From: an uncultured Lachnospiraceae bacterium
Lineage (GTDB): Bacteria > Bacillota > Clostridia > Lachnospirales > Lachnospiraceae
NCBI GenBank assembly: GCA_930972465.1
Contig: CAKNHF010000022.1
Coordinates: 1-51,475 of the forward strand
Length of the DNA: 51,475 bases
Reading direction: 5' to 3'
The notes beneath the pieces were generated by a model, which was given only the letters and a program-made list of their open reading frames with translations, ran no database searches and had not been told where the DNA came from. Below are positions 35,933 through 43,138 of this stretch, one piece after another. A program made the position numbers and the translations under genes. The stretch's first letter is position 1; every line of letters starts with the position of its first letter.

Positions 35933-35961
35933 ATTCTACTAGAAGAGAAGTCGAAATTCAA
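35933..35961 (-). promoter_or_regulatory. Probable promoter for the formate/nitrite transporter-family gene
   Basis: Minus strand TTGAAT (35961-35956), 17-bp spacer, TAGAAT (35938-35933), about 40 bp upstream of the ATG. The interrupted gene thus keeps its promoter and ribosome site. Confidence 0.55.
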
Positions 35962-36034
35962 TTCTTTTTCTAATAATAGACAGCAGATGATAATAAATCT
36001 CAGAAAGAGAAAATTATTCCATAGATCCTGGTCT

Positions 36035-36769
36035 TCAGGACAGCAGTATTTTCGTAATCCGCTTCATATCCATATGATCCAGCACATAATCCGCCTTCGG
36101 TATGTCCTCCCGGGGCGATATGTCCGTGTGTACATAGAGCGTGGAAAGTCCCGCGTTCCTTGCTCCCTCGATATCACAGATTCCATCATTTCCCACCATG
36201 ACAGCCTTTTCAGGAAGGATCCCGCAGGTATCGAGCAGTTTTCTGAAGAACTTCAGATCCGGTTTTTTGCATCCTTCATCTGAGGAAATATAGATTCCGT
36301 CAAAATATTTTGTAATTCCCAGAGCATTCATCTCATACTCCGTAAAAACGCGCTGGGCATTAGAGAGAAGATAGATCTTTCTCCCGCTTTTGTTCACAGC
36401 CGCGAGCATTTCTTCCGTTCCTTCATACAGCCGAAGGAATTCTGTAGAAAGTACTCGAAAAAACTGCCCTGCATGACAGACCAGCGCCTCGTCCGCAATG
36501 ATTCCCCTTTCTTCAAACAGCTTGCGGAATACTTTCTCTATCTGGATCTCCGGGAAAGACTCGTGGGAGTCACGGCGCAGCGCTTCATGCCCGGCCGTCA
36601 TCTCCCCGGTCAGCCTTTTGTAGGAGCAGCGAAGCTCGTCAGGAGAATACCGGGCGCCGTAATATGCATAAAAAAGGGCAAGCCGTTCCCAAAGTTCTTC
36701 CTTTTCCTCATCGGTACGAATATCCACCAGGGTTCCGTACAGATCAAAAATACATGTCTCGTACATCAT
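36035..36769 (-). CDS. HAD family hydrolase
   Basis: Haloacid dehalogenase-superfamily phosphatase, 244 aa. Motif I IFDLYGTLVD (nucleophile Asp9, with the DxYGT form common in subfamily I), motif II LLSNAQ, motif III Lys in KKPDLKFF, motif IV VGNDGICDIEGARNAG. The helical cap is inserted between motifs I and II. Substrate unknown; YjjG-like nucleotidases and phosphoglycolate phosphatases are relatives. GGGAG precedes two consecutive ATGs (36769, 36766). It follows the aldo/keto reductase end by 58 bp on the upstream side of that gene's 3' neighbour, so independent expression is possible. Confidence 0.88.
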   Translation of the reverse strand: MMYETCIFDLYGTLVDIRTDEEKEELWERLALFYAYYGARYSPDELRCSYKRLTGEMTAGHEALRRDSHESFPEIQIEKVFRKLFEERGIIADEALVCHAGQFFRVLSTEFLRLYEGTEEMLAAVNKSGRKIYLLSNAQRVFTEYEMNALGITKYFDGIYISSDEGCKKPDLKFFRKLLDTCGILPEKAVMVGNDGICDIEGARNAGLSTLYVHTDISPREDIPKADYVLDHMDMKRITKILLS

Positions 36770-36827
36770 TTATCTCCCGTCATTCTTTTTCATAGCGCAC
36801 ACCTGCGGCTTATAAGCCCGCCCTTTA

Positions 36828-37841
36828 TCAAAGAAAGGTTTTATAATCCTCATAATTCTTTGCCAGAAGTTCCGGAGTGTTCAGACCATAAGGACATTTT
36901 TTCATACACTGTCCGCAATGCAGACATCCTTCAATCTTCTTCATCTTCTCCTGCCACTCTTCAGAAAGCCATCCTTCCTTAGGCGCTCTTCTGAGCATCA
37001 GACTCATTCTTGCGCAGTTGTTGATTTCGATTCCGGCCGGACAGGGCATACAGTATCCGCATCCTCTGCAGAAATCACCGGAAAGCTGTTTCTTATCCTC
37101 CTCGATCTCCTTAAGGAGTGCCTCGTCAAGCTGCGGCGGACAGACCTGATAGGAAAGGAACTCATCCAGCTCAGACTCTCTCTGTACTCCCCAGATCGGC
37201 GCCACATGTGCAAACTGGGGCTGTGCCATATAGGCATAAGCTGCGGCGGAATTATGAATCAGTCCTCCGGATAGTCCCTTCATGGCTATAAATCCCATTC
37301 CGGCTTCTTTACAGGCTTTCACGATCTTCAGATCAGCGTCTGCCGCAAGGTAGGAAAAAGGGAACTGCAGCGTCTCGTAGAGCCCGGATTCTATGGCTTC
37401 CTGAGCCACTGCGATCCTGTGGTTCGTAATACCGATATGCCGGATCTTTCCCTGTTTCTTCGCCTCCAGGGCAGCATCGTATAACCCTGACTCATCCCCC
37501 GGTTTCGGACAGAAGGCGGGGTTATGGAACTGATAAATATCAATGTAATCTGTCTTCATTTTCTTCAGACTTTCATTCAGATCTTTCCAGAACCCTTCCG
37601 CTGTCTGTGCCATGGTCTTCGTACTGATAATGATCTTGTCTCTTGTATACTCGAATGCCGCGCCGATCTTCTCCTCGCTGTCGGAATAGGCCCGTGCCGT
37701 ATCAAAATAGTTGATGCCATTATAAAACGCTTTCTGCAGAAGATATACCGCCTCGCTTTTTGTGATGCGCTGAATCGGAAGCGCACCGAATCCGTTTTTG
37801 TTTACCTCAAGTTCTGTCTTCCCTAAAATCACTTTTTCCAT
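36828..37841 (-). CDS. Aldo/keto reductase with C-terminal 4Fe-4S cluster domain
   Basis: NAD(P)H-dependent oxidoreductase of the AKR fold fused to a ferredoxin-like domain; 337 aa. AKR tetrad: Asp and Tyr in YFDTARAYSDSEEKIG, Lys in IIISTKT, His in YQFHN. C-terminal cysteines: CRGCGYCMPCPAGI with a later Cys in INNCAR, and CLHCGQCMKKCPYGL, enough for two 4Fe-4S clusters. This architecture is common in anaerobic Clostridia; substrate unknown. ATG at 37841 chosen because GGAGGT lies 7 nt upstream; the frame reaches 37880 without a site. Confidence 0.9.
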   Translation of the reverse strand: MEKVILGKTELEVNKNGFGALPIQRITKSEAVYLLQKAFYNGINYFDTARAYSDSEEKIGAAFEYTRDKIIISTKTMAQTAEGFWKDLNESLKKMKTDYIDIYQFHNPAFCPKPGDESGLYDAALEAKKQGKIRHIGITNHRIAVAQEAIESGLYETLQFPFSYLAADADLKIVKACKEAGMGFIAMKGLSGGLIHNSAAAYAYMAQPQFAHVAPIWGVQRESELDEFLSYQVCPPQLDEALLKEIEEDKKQLSGDFCRGCGYCMPCPAGIEINNCARMSLMLRRAPKEGWLSEEWQEKMKKIEGCLHCGQCMKKCPYGLNTPELLAKNYEDYKTFL

Positions 37842-37877
37842 TTGCTGTACCTCCGGTATGTATTTTCTTACTTTATT

Positions 37878-38057
37878 CAAGACTCGCTCGCGAGTCTTGG
37901 CGCGGGATTCGTTCCACTACGGTCGGCGCTAAGCGAACGTCCCCCGGACGTTCAGCGCCCTCGCGGAGCGTTTATCAGATGGGAACTGACACCCGCCACT
38001 GATACATATTTGTTCCTCACCGCCTGTAGAGGCGGGAGTCTTCCCCCATCTGATAAA
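37878..38057 (-). repeat. Palindrome-rich intergenic element, IS200/IS605 (TnpB) end or omega-RNA-like remnant
   Basis: The 251-bp gap between the DUF5655 and aldo/keto reductase genes holds three nested or adjacent perfect stems: CAAGACTCGC/GCGAGTCTTG (37878-37899, 2-nt loop); GAACGTCC/GGACGTTC (37935-37953) enclosed by GGCGCT/AGCGCC (37925-37959); and TTTATCAGATGGG/CCCATCTGATAAA (37971-37983 with 38045-38057) enclosing CCGCCT/AGGCGG (38020-38035). No ORF. The minus-strand run of a G/C hairpin followed by GTGAGGAAC resembles, from memory, sequence at the 3' end of clostridial tnpB elements. No transposase is present, so this would be a solo remnant or non-autonomous element. Co-transcription as RNA from the DUF5655 gene is likely. 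Confidence 0.5.
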
Positions 38058-38092
38058 TATAGATCAGGCTCTGTATGTGCCGCTGTATACGC

Positions 38093-38473
38093 CTACCGTT
38101 TTGCCGCTGAAAACTCCGCAGCTTCTCTGATCCAGTCCATAAGTTCATCGTCGATCTCCTCCGTATCCGATATCAGGATGTGGTGAGTCCAGCGGTTCGG
38201 ATACGGCTCTGTAGCAATATCAATCCGAGGGGAATCGAGACGCCGTTTCAGCCCTACTGTCACAACAATATAGGAATCCGGCCTCTCCTTCGCTTTTCGG
38301 ACTTTTGCAAATGAAACACAGGAAAAAAGATGCCTGTTATAAAATGAAATCTGTGTTTTCTGTATTTTAATCCGTACATCCTCTATCTCGTTTAAAATCC
38401 GATTCTCCAGCTTTTCATAAATCGGAAGCGCATCCATATGCTGATCAAAAAAATAAAGAATCTCTTCCTCCAT
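38093..38473 (-). CDS. DUF5655 domain-containing protein
   Basis: A 126-aa protein with the DUF5655 pattern: DALPIYEKLENRIL near the N terminus, QISFYNRHLFSCVSF in the middle and WTHHILISDTEEIDDELMDWIREA at the end (only landmarks given). The family is widespread, uncharacterised and often found fused to restriction-like or transport domains. ATG with GAGG and GGGGG just upstream. It is 30 bp downstream of the HD gene, so probably shares its promoter. Confidence 0.75.
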   Translation of the reverse strand: MEEEILYFFDQHMDALPIYEKLENRILNEIEDVRIKIQKTQISFYNRHLFSCVSFAKVRKAKERPDSYIVVTVGLKRRLDSPRIDIATEPYPNRWTHHILISDTEEIDDELMDWIREAAEFSAAKR

Positions 38474-38502
38474 CCCCCAACCTCGATCTCACTTATTTTT
38501 TT

Positions 38503-39096
38503 CTAATATCCCATTTCATTCATTTCTTCCTGCACCTCTGCCTCACAGGAACGCATTGCAAGGATCGTTTTCTCAAAGAGCTCATTCAGCTCCCATCCAA
38601 GCTTCTCTGCTCCGGATCTTATCACGTCCCTGGAACAGCCCGCCGCGAAACGCTTGTCCTTAAATTTCTTCTTTACGCTTGAGACTTCCATATCCATCAC
38701 ACTTTTTGACGGACGCATCAGCGCTGCAGCCCATATCAGCCCGGTCAGCTCGTCTGCGGCAAAGAGAACCTTTTCCATTTCATGGATCGGCTCCTTGTCA
38801 CTGCAGATTCCATATCCGTGAGAGCAGACTGTGTAGATCATGTCTTCCCCCACTCCGCCTTTCCTAAGGAGCTCCGGAGCCTTCTGACAATGCTCCTCCG
38901 GATACATTTCAAAATCTATATCATGAAGAAGACCGCTGATGGCCCAGTAATCCGCTTCCTCACCATATCCCAGCTCATTAGCGTACCAGCGCATTACACC
39001 TTCCACGGTAAGGGCATGCTGAATATGAAACGCCTCTTTATTGTAAGTCCTGAGCAATTCCAGCGCCTGTTCTCTTGTGATCGTACTTGTTCTCAT
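38503..39096 (-). CDS. HD domain-containing protein
   Basis: Predicted metal-dependent phosphohydrolase, 197 aa. HD signature: first His in FHIQHALTVE, the His-Asp pair in ISGLLHDIDFE, and later His/Asp in VCSHGYG and AADELTG. This is the short stand-alone HD type ('HDIG' relatives) common in Clostridia; substrate unknown. ATG at 39096 chosen for AGGAGG 9 nt upstream, although the frame extends to 39207. Preceded by a strong promoter inside an inverted repeat (39137-39194). Confidence 0.88.
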   Translation of the reverse strand: MRTSTITREQALELLRTYNKEAFHIQHALTVEGVMRWYANELGYGEEADYWAISGLLHDIDFEMYPEEHCQKAPELLRKGGVGEDMIYTVCSHGYGICSDKEPIHEMEKVLFAADELTGLIWAAALMRPSKSVMDMEVSSVKKKFKDKRFAAGCSRDVIRSGAEKLGWELNELFEKTILAMRSCEAEVQEEMNEMGY

Positions 39097-39136
39097 TTTA
39101 TCATGCCTCCTGAAATTCCATTCTGTGATCGCTGAC

Positions 39137-39194
39137 TTCCGGCAGGAAAGAATAAATATGCTAATATTATAATTCTCCTGCCGGAAAGAAGCAA
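39137..39194 (-). promoter_or_regulatory. Strong promoter bracketed by an 11-bp inverted repeat (candidate operator) for the HD gene
   Basis: Minus strand TTGCTT (39194-39189), 17-bp spacer, consensus TATAAT (39171-39166). The arms TTCCGGCAGGA (39137-39147) and TCCTGCCGGAA (39176-39186) are perfect and flank the -10 hexamer; one arm sits in the spacer and the other just past the start site. This geometry suggests a repressor operator; a transcript hairpin is less likely because only one arm is downstream of the start. Confidence 0.65.
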
Positions 39195-39268
39195 CCCGGA
39201 CACGCATGCTTAGACCTGCATTTTACTGTTTCTGCGTAAAGTGGGAAAACCAACTGTATTTTCGCAGC

Positions 39269-39679
39269 CTAGCCTTCCATAGAAGCCGTCATACCTCTGA
39301 TCTCTTCTCTTGATATCATTGTACTTCCAAAAGGCCTCATGGCCAATGCCGTCAGCTTCATCGGATTATCATCTGCAGCCACACGGTTGGAACTGATTTT
39401 GCCGCATCTGACACAGCGGTGTATGATCGCCCATTCTCCGTTTTTCCTGACCCAGACACCGATCGGCTCCATACGCCCATGACATTCTGACTCCCGGTCC
39501 CCTGGTTTATTGTCCAGATGGATGCTGTAAAGGCAGTTTGGACAGTGATTTCTGTGATCAGTGCCGGCACCCGCTGAAACGACCGTCCAGCCGCATACTT
39601 TACAGGTGAAGGAGTCTGTGCATGGATGTGTCCTGTAGTATTTCTTGTCATATTTTCTTTTTTTATTTTCCCTGTTCAT
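39269..39679 (-). CDS. RNHCP domain protein (zinc-cluster)
   Basis: A 136-aa protein of the RNHCP family, which has no known function. It has three CxxC pairs: FTCKVCGW, the name-giving RNHCPNC (here DHRNHCPNC) and HRCVRCGK, followed by SSNRVAADDN. The zinc-finger-like pattern suggests metal binding. ATG with AGGAGG 8 nt upstream, overlapping the end of the preceding paralogue; it is the second gene of a two-gene unit. Confidence 0.85.
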   Translation of the reverse strand: MNRENKKRKYDKKYYRTHPCTDSFTCKVCGWTVVSAGAGTDHRNHCPNCLYSIHLDNKPGDRESECHGRMEPIGVWVRKNGEWAIIHRCVRCGKISSNRVAADDNPMKLTALAMRPFGSTMISREEIRGMTASMEG

Positions 39680-39681
39680 TT

Positions 39682-40062
39682 CTATTTTCCTCCTGTTTCT
39701 CCGCTTCCGCCCATGATCTTTGTCATTTCCCCGATCCGTTCGATGGGGAAGGGCGGAGAAGATATTGGCTTCGATGCGATCGATAATATCTTGATCCGAT
39801 TATCCTGTTCTGTCACGGGAGTTGCCCTCATCTCTCCGCAGAACCGGCATCTCTGTATGATCTCCCATTCTCTCTCAGACCTGACCCAGATTCCTACCGG
39901 TTCCGTGATCCCGCCGCACTCATTTCCTTCTCTATCCTCATCGTGAATTCCGCAAAGGCAGTTCGGGCAGTGTTCTAAAGCCGCCTCCTCTTCCAAGATG
40001 ACACATGTCCATCCGCAGTTCAGGCATCGATATATTTCTTTTCTTTTTTCTTTTCCTTTCAT
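39682..40062 (-). CDS. Divergent RNHCP-like zinc-cluster protein (paralogue)
   Basis: A 126-aa paralogue of the next gene. It keeps the three CxxC pairs in the same order (YRCLNCGW, LEHCPNC, QRCRFCGE) and EPVGIWVR, but the RN of RNHCP is LE and the downstream NRxAxDDN motif has become TPVTEQDNR. Its stop is 2 nt from the next ATG, so the two are co-translated. Function unknown. Two terminators lie upstream (40096-40212), so its own promoter must lie very close to its start; none is obvious. Confidence 0.75.
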   Translation of the reverse strand: MKGKEKRKEIYRCLNCGWTCVILEEEAALEHCPNCLCGIHDEDREGNECGGITEPVGIWVRSEREWEIIQRCRFCGEMRATPVTEQDNRIKILSIASKPISSPPFPIERIGEMTKIMGGSGETGGK

Positions 40063-40095
40063 GATCTTCTATTTCTCCCCAATGATTTTTTAAAT

Positions 40096-40127
40096 AAAAA
40101 AGGATAACCCGTTACTTTGAGTTATCC
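40096..40127 (-). terminator. Intrinsic terminator, minus strand
   Basis: Stem GGATAAC (40127-40121 on the minus strand) with GTTATCC (40108-40102), 12-nt loop, followed by TTTTTTA. It lies 34 bp upstream of the RNHCP pair and would end any transcript that escapes the terminator at 40191-40212. Confidence 0.7.
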
Positions 40128-40190
40128 GCATACCTGTCCCGCTGTTATCCATCACGACCGAATCATTAGTACATTATTCTAGCACTAAAG

Positions 40191-40212
40191 AAAAAAGCCG
40201 GAATACTCCGGC
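40191..40212 (-). terminator. Intrinsic terminator, minus strand
   Basis: GCCGGA-GTAT-TCCGGC followed by TTTTTTC on the minus strand. A tight 6-bp GC-rich stem, 4-nt loop and T6: a canonical terminator. It ends the short unit at 40191-40419. Confidence 0.85.
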
Positions 40213-40419
40213 CGTCCTTTCACTATTTTGGCGTACAAAAATAAACCGCCTGAAAAGCCAGCCTGATGATCCTATCCGCAAACAGGTACGACAAAAGAAC
40301 CCATCGTAAACAATTATGATGAGAAAAACGATTGTCCCTATGTTAGCGAATAGCCGACATCAAGCCACCTCCCTTACTTTTGCTTTCCCTATAGTATCAT
40401 AAGAAATAATACGTTTCAA
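40191..40419 (-). ncRNA. Short promoter-to-terminator unit: candidate small RNA or decayed type I toxin gene
   Basis: The 365-bp gap 40063-40427 contains a complete minus-strand transcription unit: TTGAAA (40419-40414), 17-bp spacer, TACTAT (40396-40391), a strong Shine-Dalgarno GGGAGGTGG (40373-40365), an ATG at 40360, and the terminator at 40191-40212. The ATG opens only 5 codons (stop at 40345-40343). A hydrophobic run (GTIVFLIIIVYDGFF) is readable in the next frame without a start. The layout, about 190 nt with a strong ribosome site and a tail like AGGCGGTTTATTTTTG before the terminator, resembles holin-like type I toxin mRNAs of Firmicutes. Either the ORF has decayed by frameshift or the RNA itself is the product. 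Confidence 0.5.
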
Positions 40420-40427
40420 GCACTGTT

Positions 40428-41351
40428 TTATCTTTTATCCAACTTTTCTTTCATACAGAAACACTCCCGCATTTCACGTTTGTCGCCCCTGATAAAAGGT
40501 TCCCGTACATTCTCTTCCGTCAGTATCCCGTATTTTTCCGGCCGTCGGTAGGCATTGCCGTGCACCTCGCTCTTCCGGTACTGTCTCAGACGATCCAGAT
40601 CAAGTCCGGCCAGATAAATTCCTTCTTTCCCATCCGCTTCCAGAATACAGGTGTCACGGGATCCTTCCATTTCCGGCAGATATGCCACACCGTCGAAGAC
40701 GGTAGATCTCCCATTGCAGTCGGGAACGTTTTCGGGATAATTGCATGTAGCGATCGCCAGCATATTTTCATACGCTCTCGCCCGAAGCTGGGAAATGCGG
40801 TTGATCTCCATGGGGCAGGCATTCGGAACAAGGATCAGCTCCGCTCCCTGGAGCATGAGGATCCTGGCGCTCTCCGGGAATTCCCTGTCATAGCAGATCA
40901 TCGCGCCGACCCTGACCGGACCGCATGCGGTATCCAGTTCTGTTGTACAGAATTCCTCTCCCCGTATCAGGTTCTGTTCTACGCTGAAATCACAGGTATG
41001 CACTTTCGCATAGATCAGCTTTTTCTTTCCATGGCGATCAAAAAGGATCAGCGTATTTCGGGCGCCTTCTCTGTACTTTTCAAGCAGCGTGACACTGATC
41101 GCCATGTCCAGCTCCCCGGCAATTTTTCCGAACGAACTGACAAATCTGCTGTCGGAAGATATCGCTTCTGTCTTCCATTCATTCGCCGGGCGATCGTAGA
41201 TCCGATAACCATTGCTCCACATTTCGGGAAACAGGGCGATGTCCGCCCCCTTTTCCTTTGCTTTTTGACAGGCTCGTATTCCTTTCTCAAGATTATTTTC
41301 CAGGCTTCCACAGGGAGCGATCTGTAAAAGAGCGATTTTCAGTACATGCAT
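40428..41351 (-). CDS. Carbon-nitrogen hydrolase (nitrilase superfamily)
   Basis: Amidohydrolase with the nitrilase Glu-Lys-Cys triad: Glu43 (ALFPEMWSNGY), Lys116 (IYAKVHTCDF) and Cys153 (GAMICYDREFPE). 307 aa, cytosolic. Relatives include N-carbamoylputrescine amidohydrolase, omega-amidase and N-carbamoyl-D-amino acid hydrolase; the substrate cannot be fixed from sequence. AGGAGG lies 9 nt before the ATG. It follows the DinB-like gene by 18 bp, so both are probably in one transcript. Confidence 0.9.
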   Translation of the reverse strand: MHVLKIALLQIAPCGSLENNLEKGIRACQKAKEKGADIALFPEMWSNGYRIYDRPANEWKTEAISSDSRFVSSFGKIAGELDMAISVTLLEKYREGARNTLILFDRHGKKKLIYAKVHTCDFSVEQNLIRGEEFCTTELDTACGPVRVGAMICYDREFPESARILMLQGAELILVPNACPMEINRISQLRARAYENMLAIATCNYPENVPDCNGRSTVFDGVAYLPEMEGSRDTCILEADGKEGIYLAGLDLDRLRQYRKSEVHGNAYRRPEKYGILTEENVREPFIRGDKREMRECFCMKEKLDKR

Positions 41352-41369
41352 GGAATATATCCTCCTACA

Positions 41370-41891
41370 TTACAAATATTTATCATAACCCGCTTCGGGA
41401 AACGGCATCTCTAATCCCAGAACCCGAGGCCAGAGTCCTTTATCATCTATAATAAATCCCATGATCATCCCCATATGGCTGTGCAAATGCCTGAACTGAG
41501 CCAATATCAGGGTAAATCGGCAGTATTCACAATCTGGAGGGTACTCCAGGAGCATCTCATCAGTCAGCCCTGCAATATATAACTTTATCTTTTTTTCGAT
41601 ATCTGACAAATAACCGTTTATCTCTTCTCTTGAAAGTTCTTTTTCAGAGACGACGTCCAGATTGTTCAAATCTTTTTCATGGATCGACGGCTCTATGAAC
41701 TCCCGGTCACACGGATTGATGTACCAGAGATCAAGAGAATGAAGCATATGATAAATATGTTTCCAACAAGGCATATCACAGTAATTTTTATTCCATAAGT
41801 CATCCGGAACACAGTCTATAACATTTTTCACTTCCCATAAGGCTCGATCTGTCTGATCTTTTATAACTGCTGTCATTGTACTCTGGTCCAT
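41370..41891 (-). CDS. DinB-like four-helix protein
   Basis: A 173-aa helical protein with the DinB/YfiT-like pattern: WKHIYHMLHSLDLWY in the first half and FRHLHSHMGMI in the second, supplying histidines for a metal site. DinB-superfamily proteins include bacillithiol and mycothiol S-transferases and many unknowns. ATG at 41891 preferred (AGAGG 10 nt upstream); a GTG at 41897 is possible. It sits 46 bp after the alcohol dehydrogenase gene. Confidence 0.7.
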   Translation of the reverse strand: MDQSTMTAVIKDQTDRALWEVKNVIDCVPDDLWNKNYCDMPCWKHIYHMLHSLDLWYINPCDREFIEPSIHEKDLNNLDVVSEKELSREEINGYLSDIEKKIKLYIAGLTDEMLLEYPPDCEYCRFTLILAQFRHLHSHMGMIMGFIIDDKGLWPRVLGLEMPFPEAGYDKYL

Positions 41892-41937
41892 TAACACTCA
41901 TCCTCTAGTCTGTAAACACGAAAATATAAACTGCTTG

Positions 41938-42987
41938 TTATCGATTGCCAGGTTTTATCGCATATTTGATCACATGGTCTCTCTTATTCTCAAAGATATC
42001 ATACGCATCCATAATCTCATCCAGTCCGCACCGGTGTGTGATGAGGAACCCTGCGTCCAGTTTACCGCATTCGGTCAGGTCCATGATCTCCTGACAGTAA
42101 CTTCCATCCACTCCACCTGTTTTAAATATAAGGTTCTTCCCATACATATCCGGAAGAGGAAGCATCTGCGGTTCTTCATACATCGCTACGATCACTACAA
42201 CCGCATTTGATCTTGCGATCTTCCACGCAGTCTGGAACGTATCATTCCCTCCCGCCACTTCAAAAACCGTATCCGCACCTCTGCCTCCGGATGCTCTGAG
42301 AACCTCTTCTTCCACCCTGTCTCTTCCGGGGACAAGGGTGATATCGGCAAGACCTTTTTCCTTTGCAAGAGCCAGTCTGTACTCGTCTGTATCGATTGCA
42401 ATGATCTTTGCCGGAGTGTACAGACGGACGCACATCATGGTACAAAGTCCCGTTGGTCCGGCGCCAATCACAGCCACTGTGTCTGCAGGATTGATCTCCC
42501 CGATCTTTGCCGCCCAGTATCCGGTAGACAGGATATCTCCGTTAAACAGAGCCTGTTCGTCCGTCACATTATCGGGAATGACAGTCAAACCGTTATCCGC
42601 ATAGGGGATCCGGACATATTCCGCCTGTCCTCCGTCGATCCGGCATCCCAGCGCCCAGCCGCCGTGCTCGTCCGTACAGTTGTTGACAAAGCCTCTTTTA
42701 CAGAAAAAACATTCTCCGCAGAAAGTCTCTACGTTCACTGCCACCCGGTCTCCCGGTTTCACTTTCTTCACCGCTTTTCCTGTTTCCACAACTCTTCCGA
42801 CAAACTCATGTCCCAGAATCGTGCCCGGCACTGCTCTGGGTACTGCGCCGTGTTTGATATGGATATCGCTGGAGCAGATCGTAGTCAATGTGACCTGAAT
42901 GATCGCATCTCTCTCATCCAGCAGCACCGGCATAGGACGTTCTTCCAGAGTGATCTGCCCGTTTCCTTTATAAACAACCGCTTTCAT
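41938..42987 (-). CDS. Zinc-dependent alcohol dehydrogenase (MDR family)
   Basis: Medium-chain dehydrogenase, 349 aa. Catalytic zinc: Cys38 (TTICSSDIH) and His60-Glu61 (GHEFVG). Structural zinc: Cys90, 93, 96 and 104 (CGECFFC then NNC). Cofactor Rossmann motif VAVIGAGPTGL with Asp further on (IAIDTDEYR), which favours NAD(H). It resembles clostridial Tdh/isopropanol-dehydrogenase-like enzymes; substrate uncertain. ATG at 42987 with GAGAGGTG upstream. A large hairpin (43010-43070) lies 23 nt before the start. Confidence 0.88.
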   Translation of the reverse strand: MKAVVYKGNGQITLEERPMPVLLDERDAIIQVTLTTICSSDIHIKHGAVPRAVPGTILGHEFVGRVVETGKAVKKVKPGDRVAVNVETFCGECFFCKRGFVNNCTDEHGGWALGCRIDGGQAEYVRIPYADNGLTVIPDNVTDEQALFNGDILSTGYWAAKIGEINPADTVAVIGAGPTGLCTMMCVRLYTPAKIIAIDTDEYRLALAKEKGLADITLVPGRDRVEEEVLRASGGRGADTVFEVAGGNDTFQTAWKIARSNAVVVIVAMYEEPQMLPLPDMYGKNLIFKTGGVDGSYCQEIMDLTECGKLDAGFLITHRCGLDEIMDAYDIFENKRDHVIKYAIKPGNR

Positions 42988-43009
42988 ACCTTTCACCTCT
43001 CAGATTCCA

Positions 43010-43070
43010 GGAAAGCCATACCGAAAGTATCAGGAGTTCTGTCCTCTTTCCTTTCACGGTATGGCTTTCC
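43010..43070 (-). repeat. 14-bp perfect inverted repeat in the leader of the alcohol dehydrogenase gene
   Basis: Arms GGAAAGCCATACCG (43010-43023) and CGGTATGGCTTTCC (43057-43070), spacer 33 nt holding a smaller AGGA/TCCT hairpin. On the minus strand the stem ends 23 nt before the ATG at 42987 and is not followed by a T-run, so it is not a standard terminator. It could end purC transcripts weakly, block or expose the ribosome site, or be a protein operator. Confidence 0.65.
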
Positions 43071-43138
43071 CATTTTACGCTTCAGACTGATTGCCGGAAA
43101 ATACTTCCTGCCCCTCAGCCTGCAATTGATTCTGTTTT

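Noticed and set aside
37878-38057. CRISPR array
   Set aside because: The repeats are inverted, each present once, with no regularly spaced direct repeats.
39190-39268. Terminator after the RNHCP pair (CTGCG/CGCAG arms)
   Set aside because: The 5-bp stem with a 26-nt loop and no following T-run is too weak.
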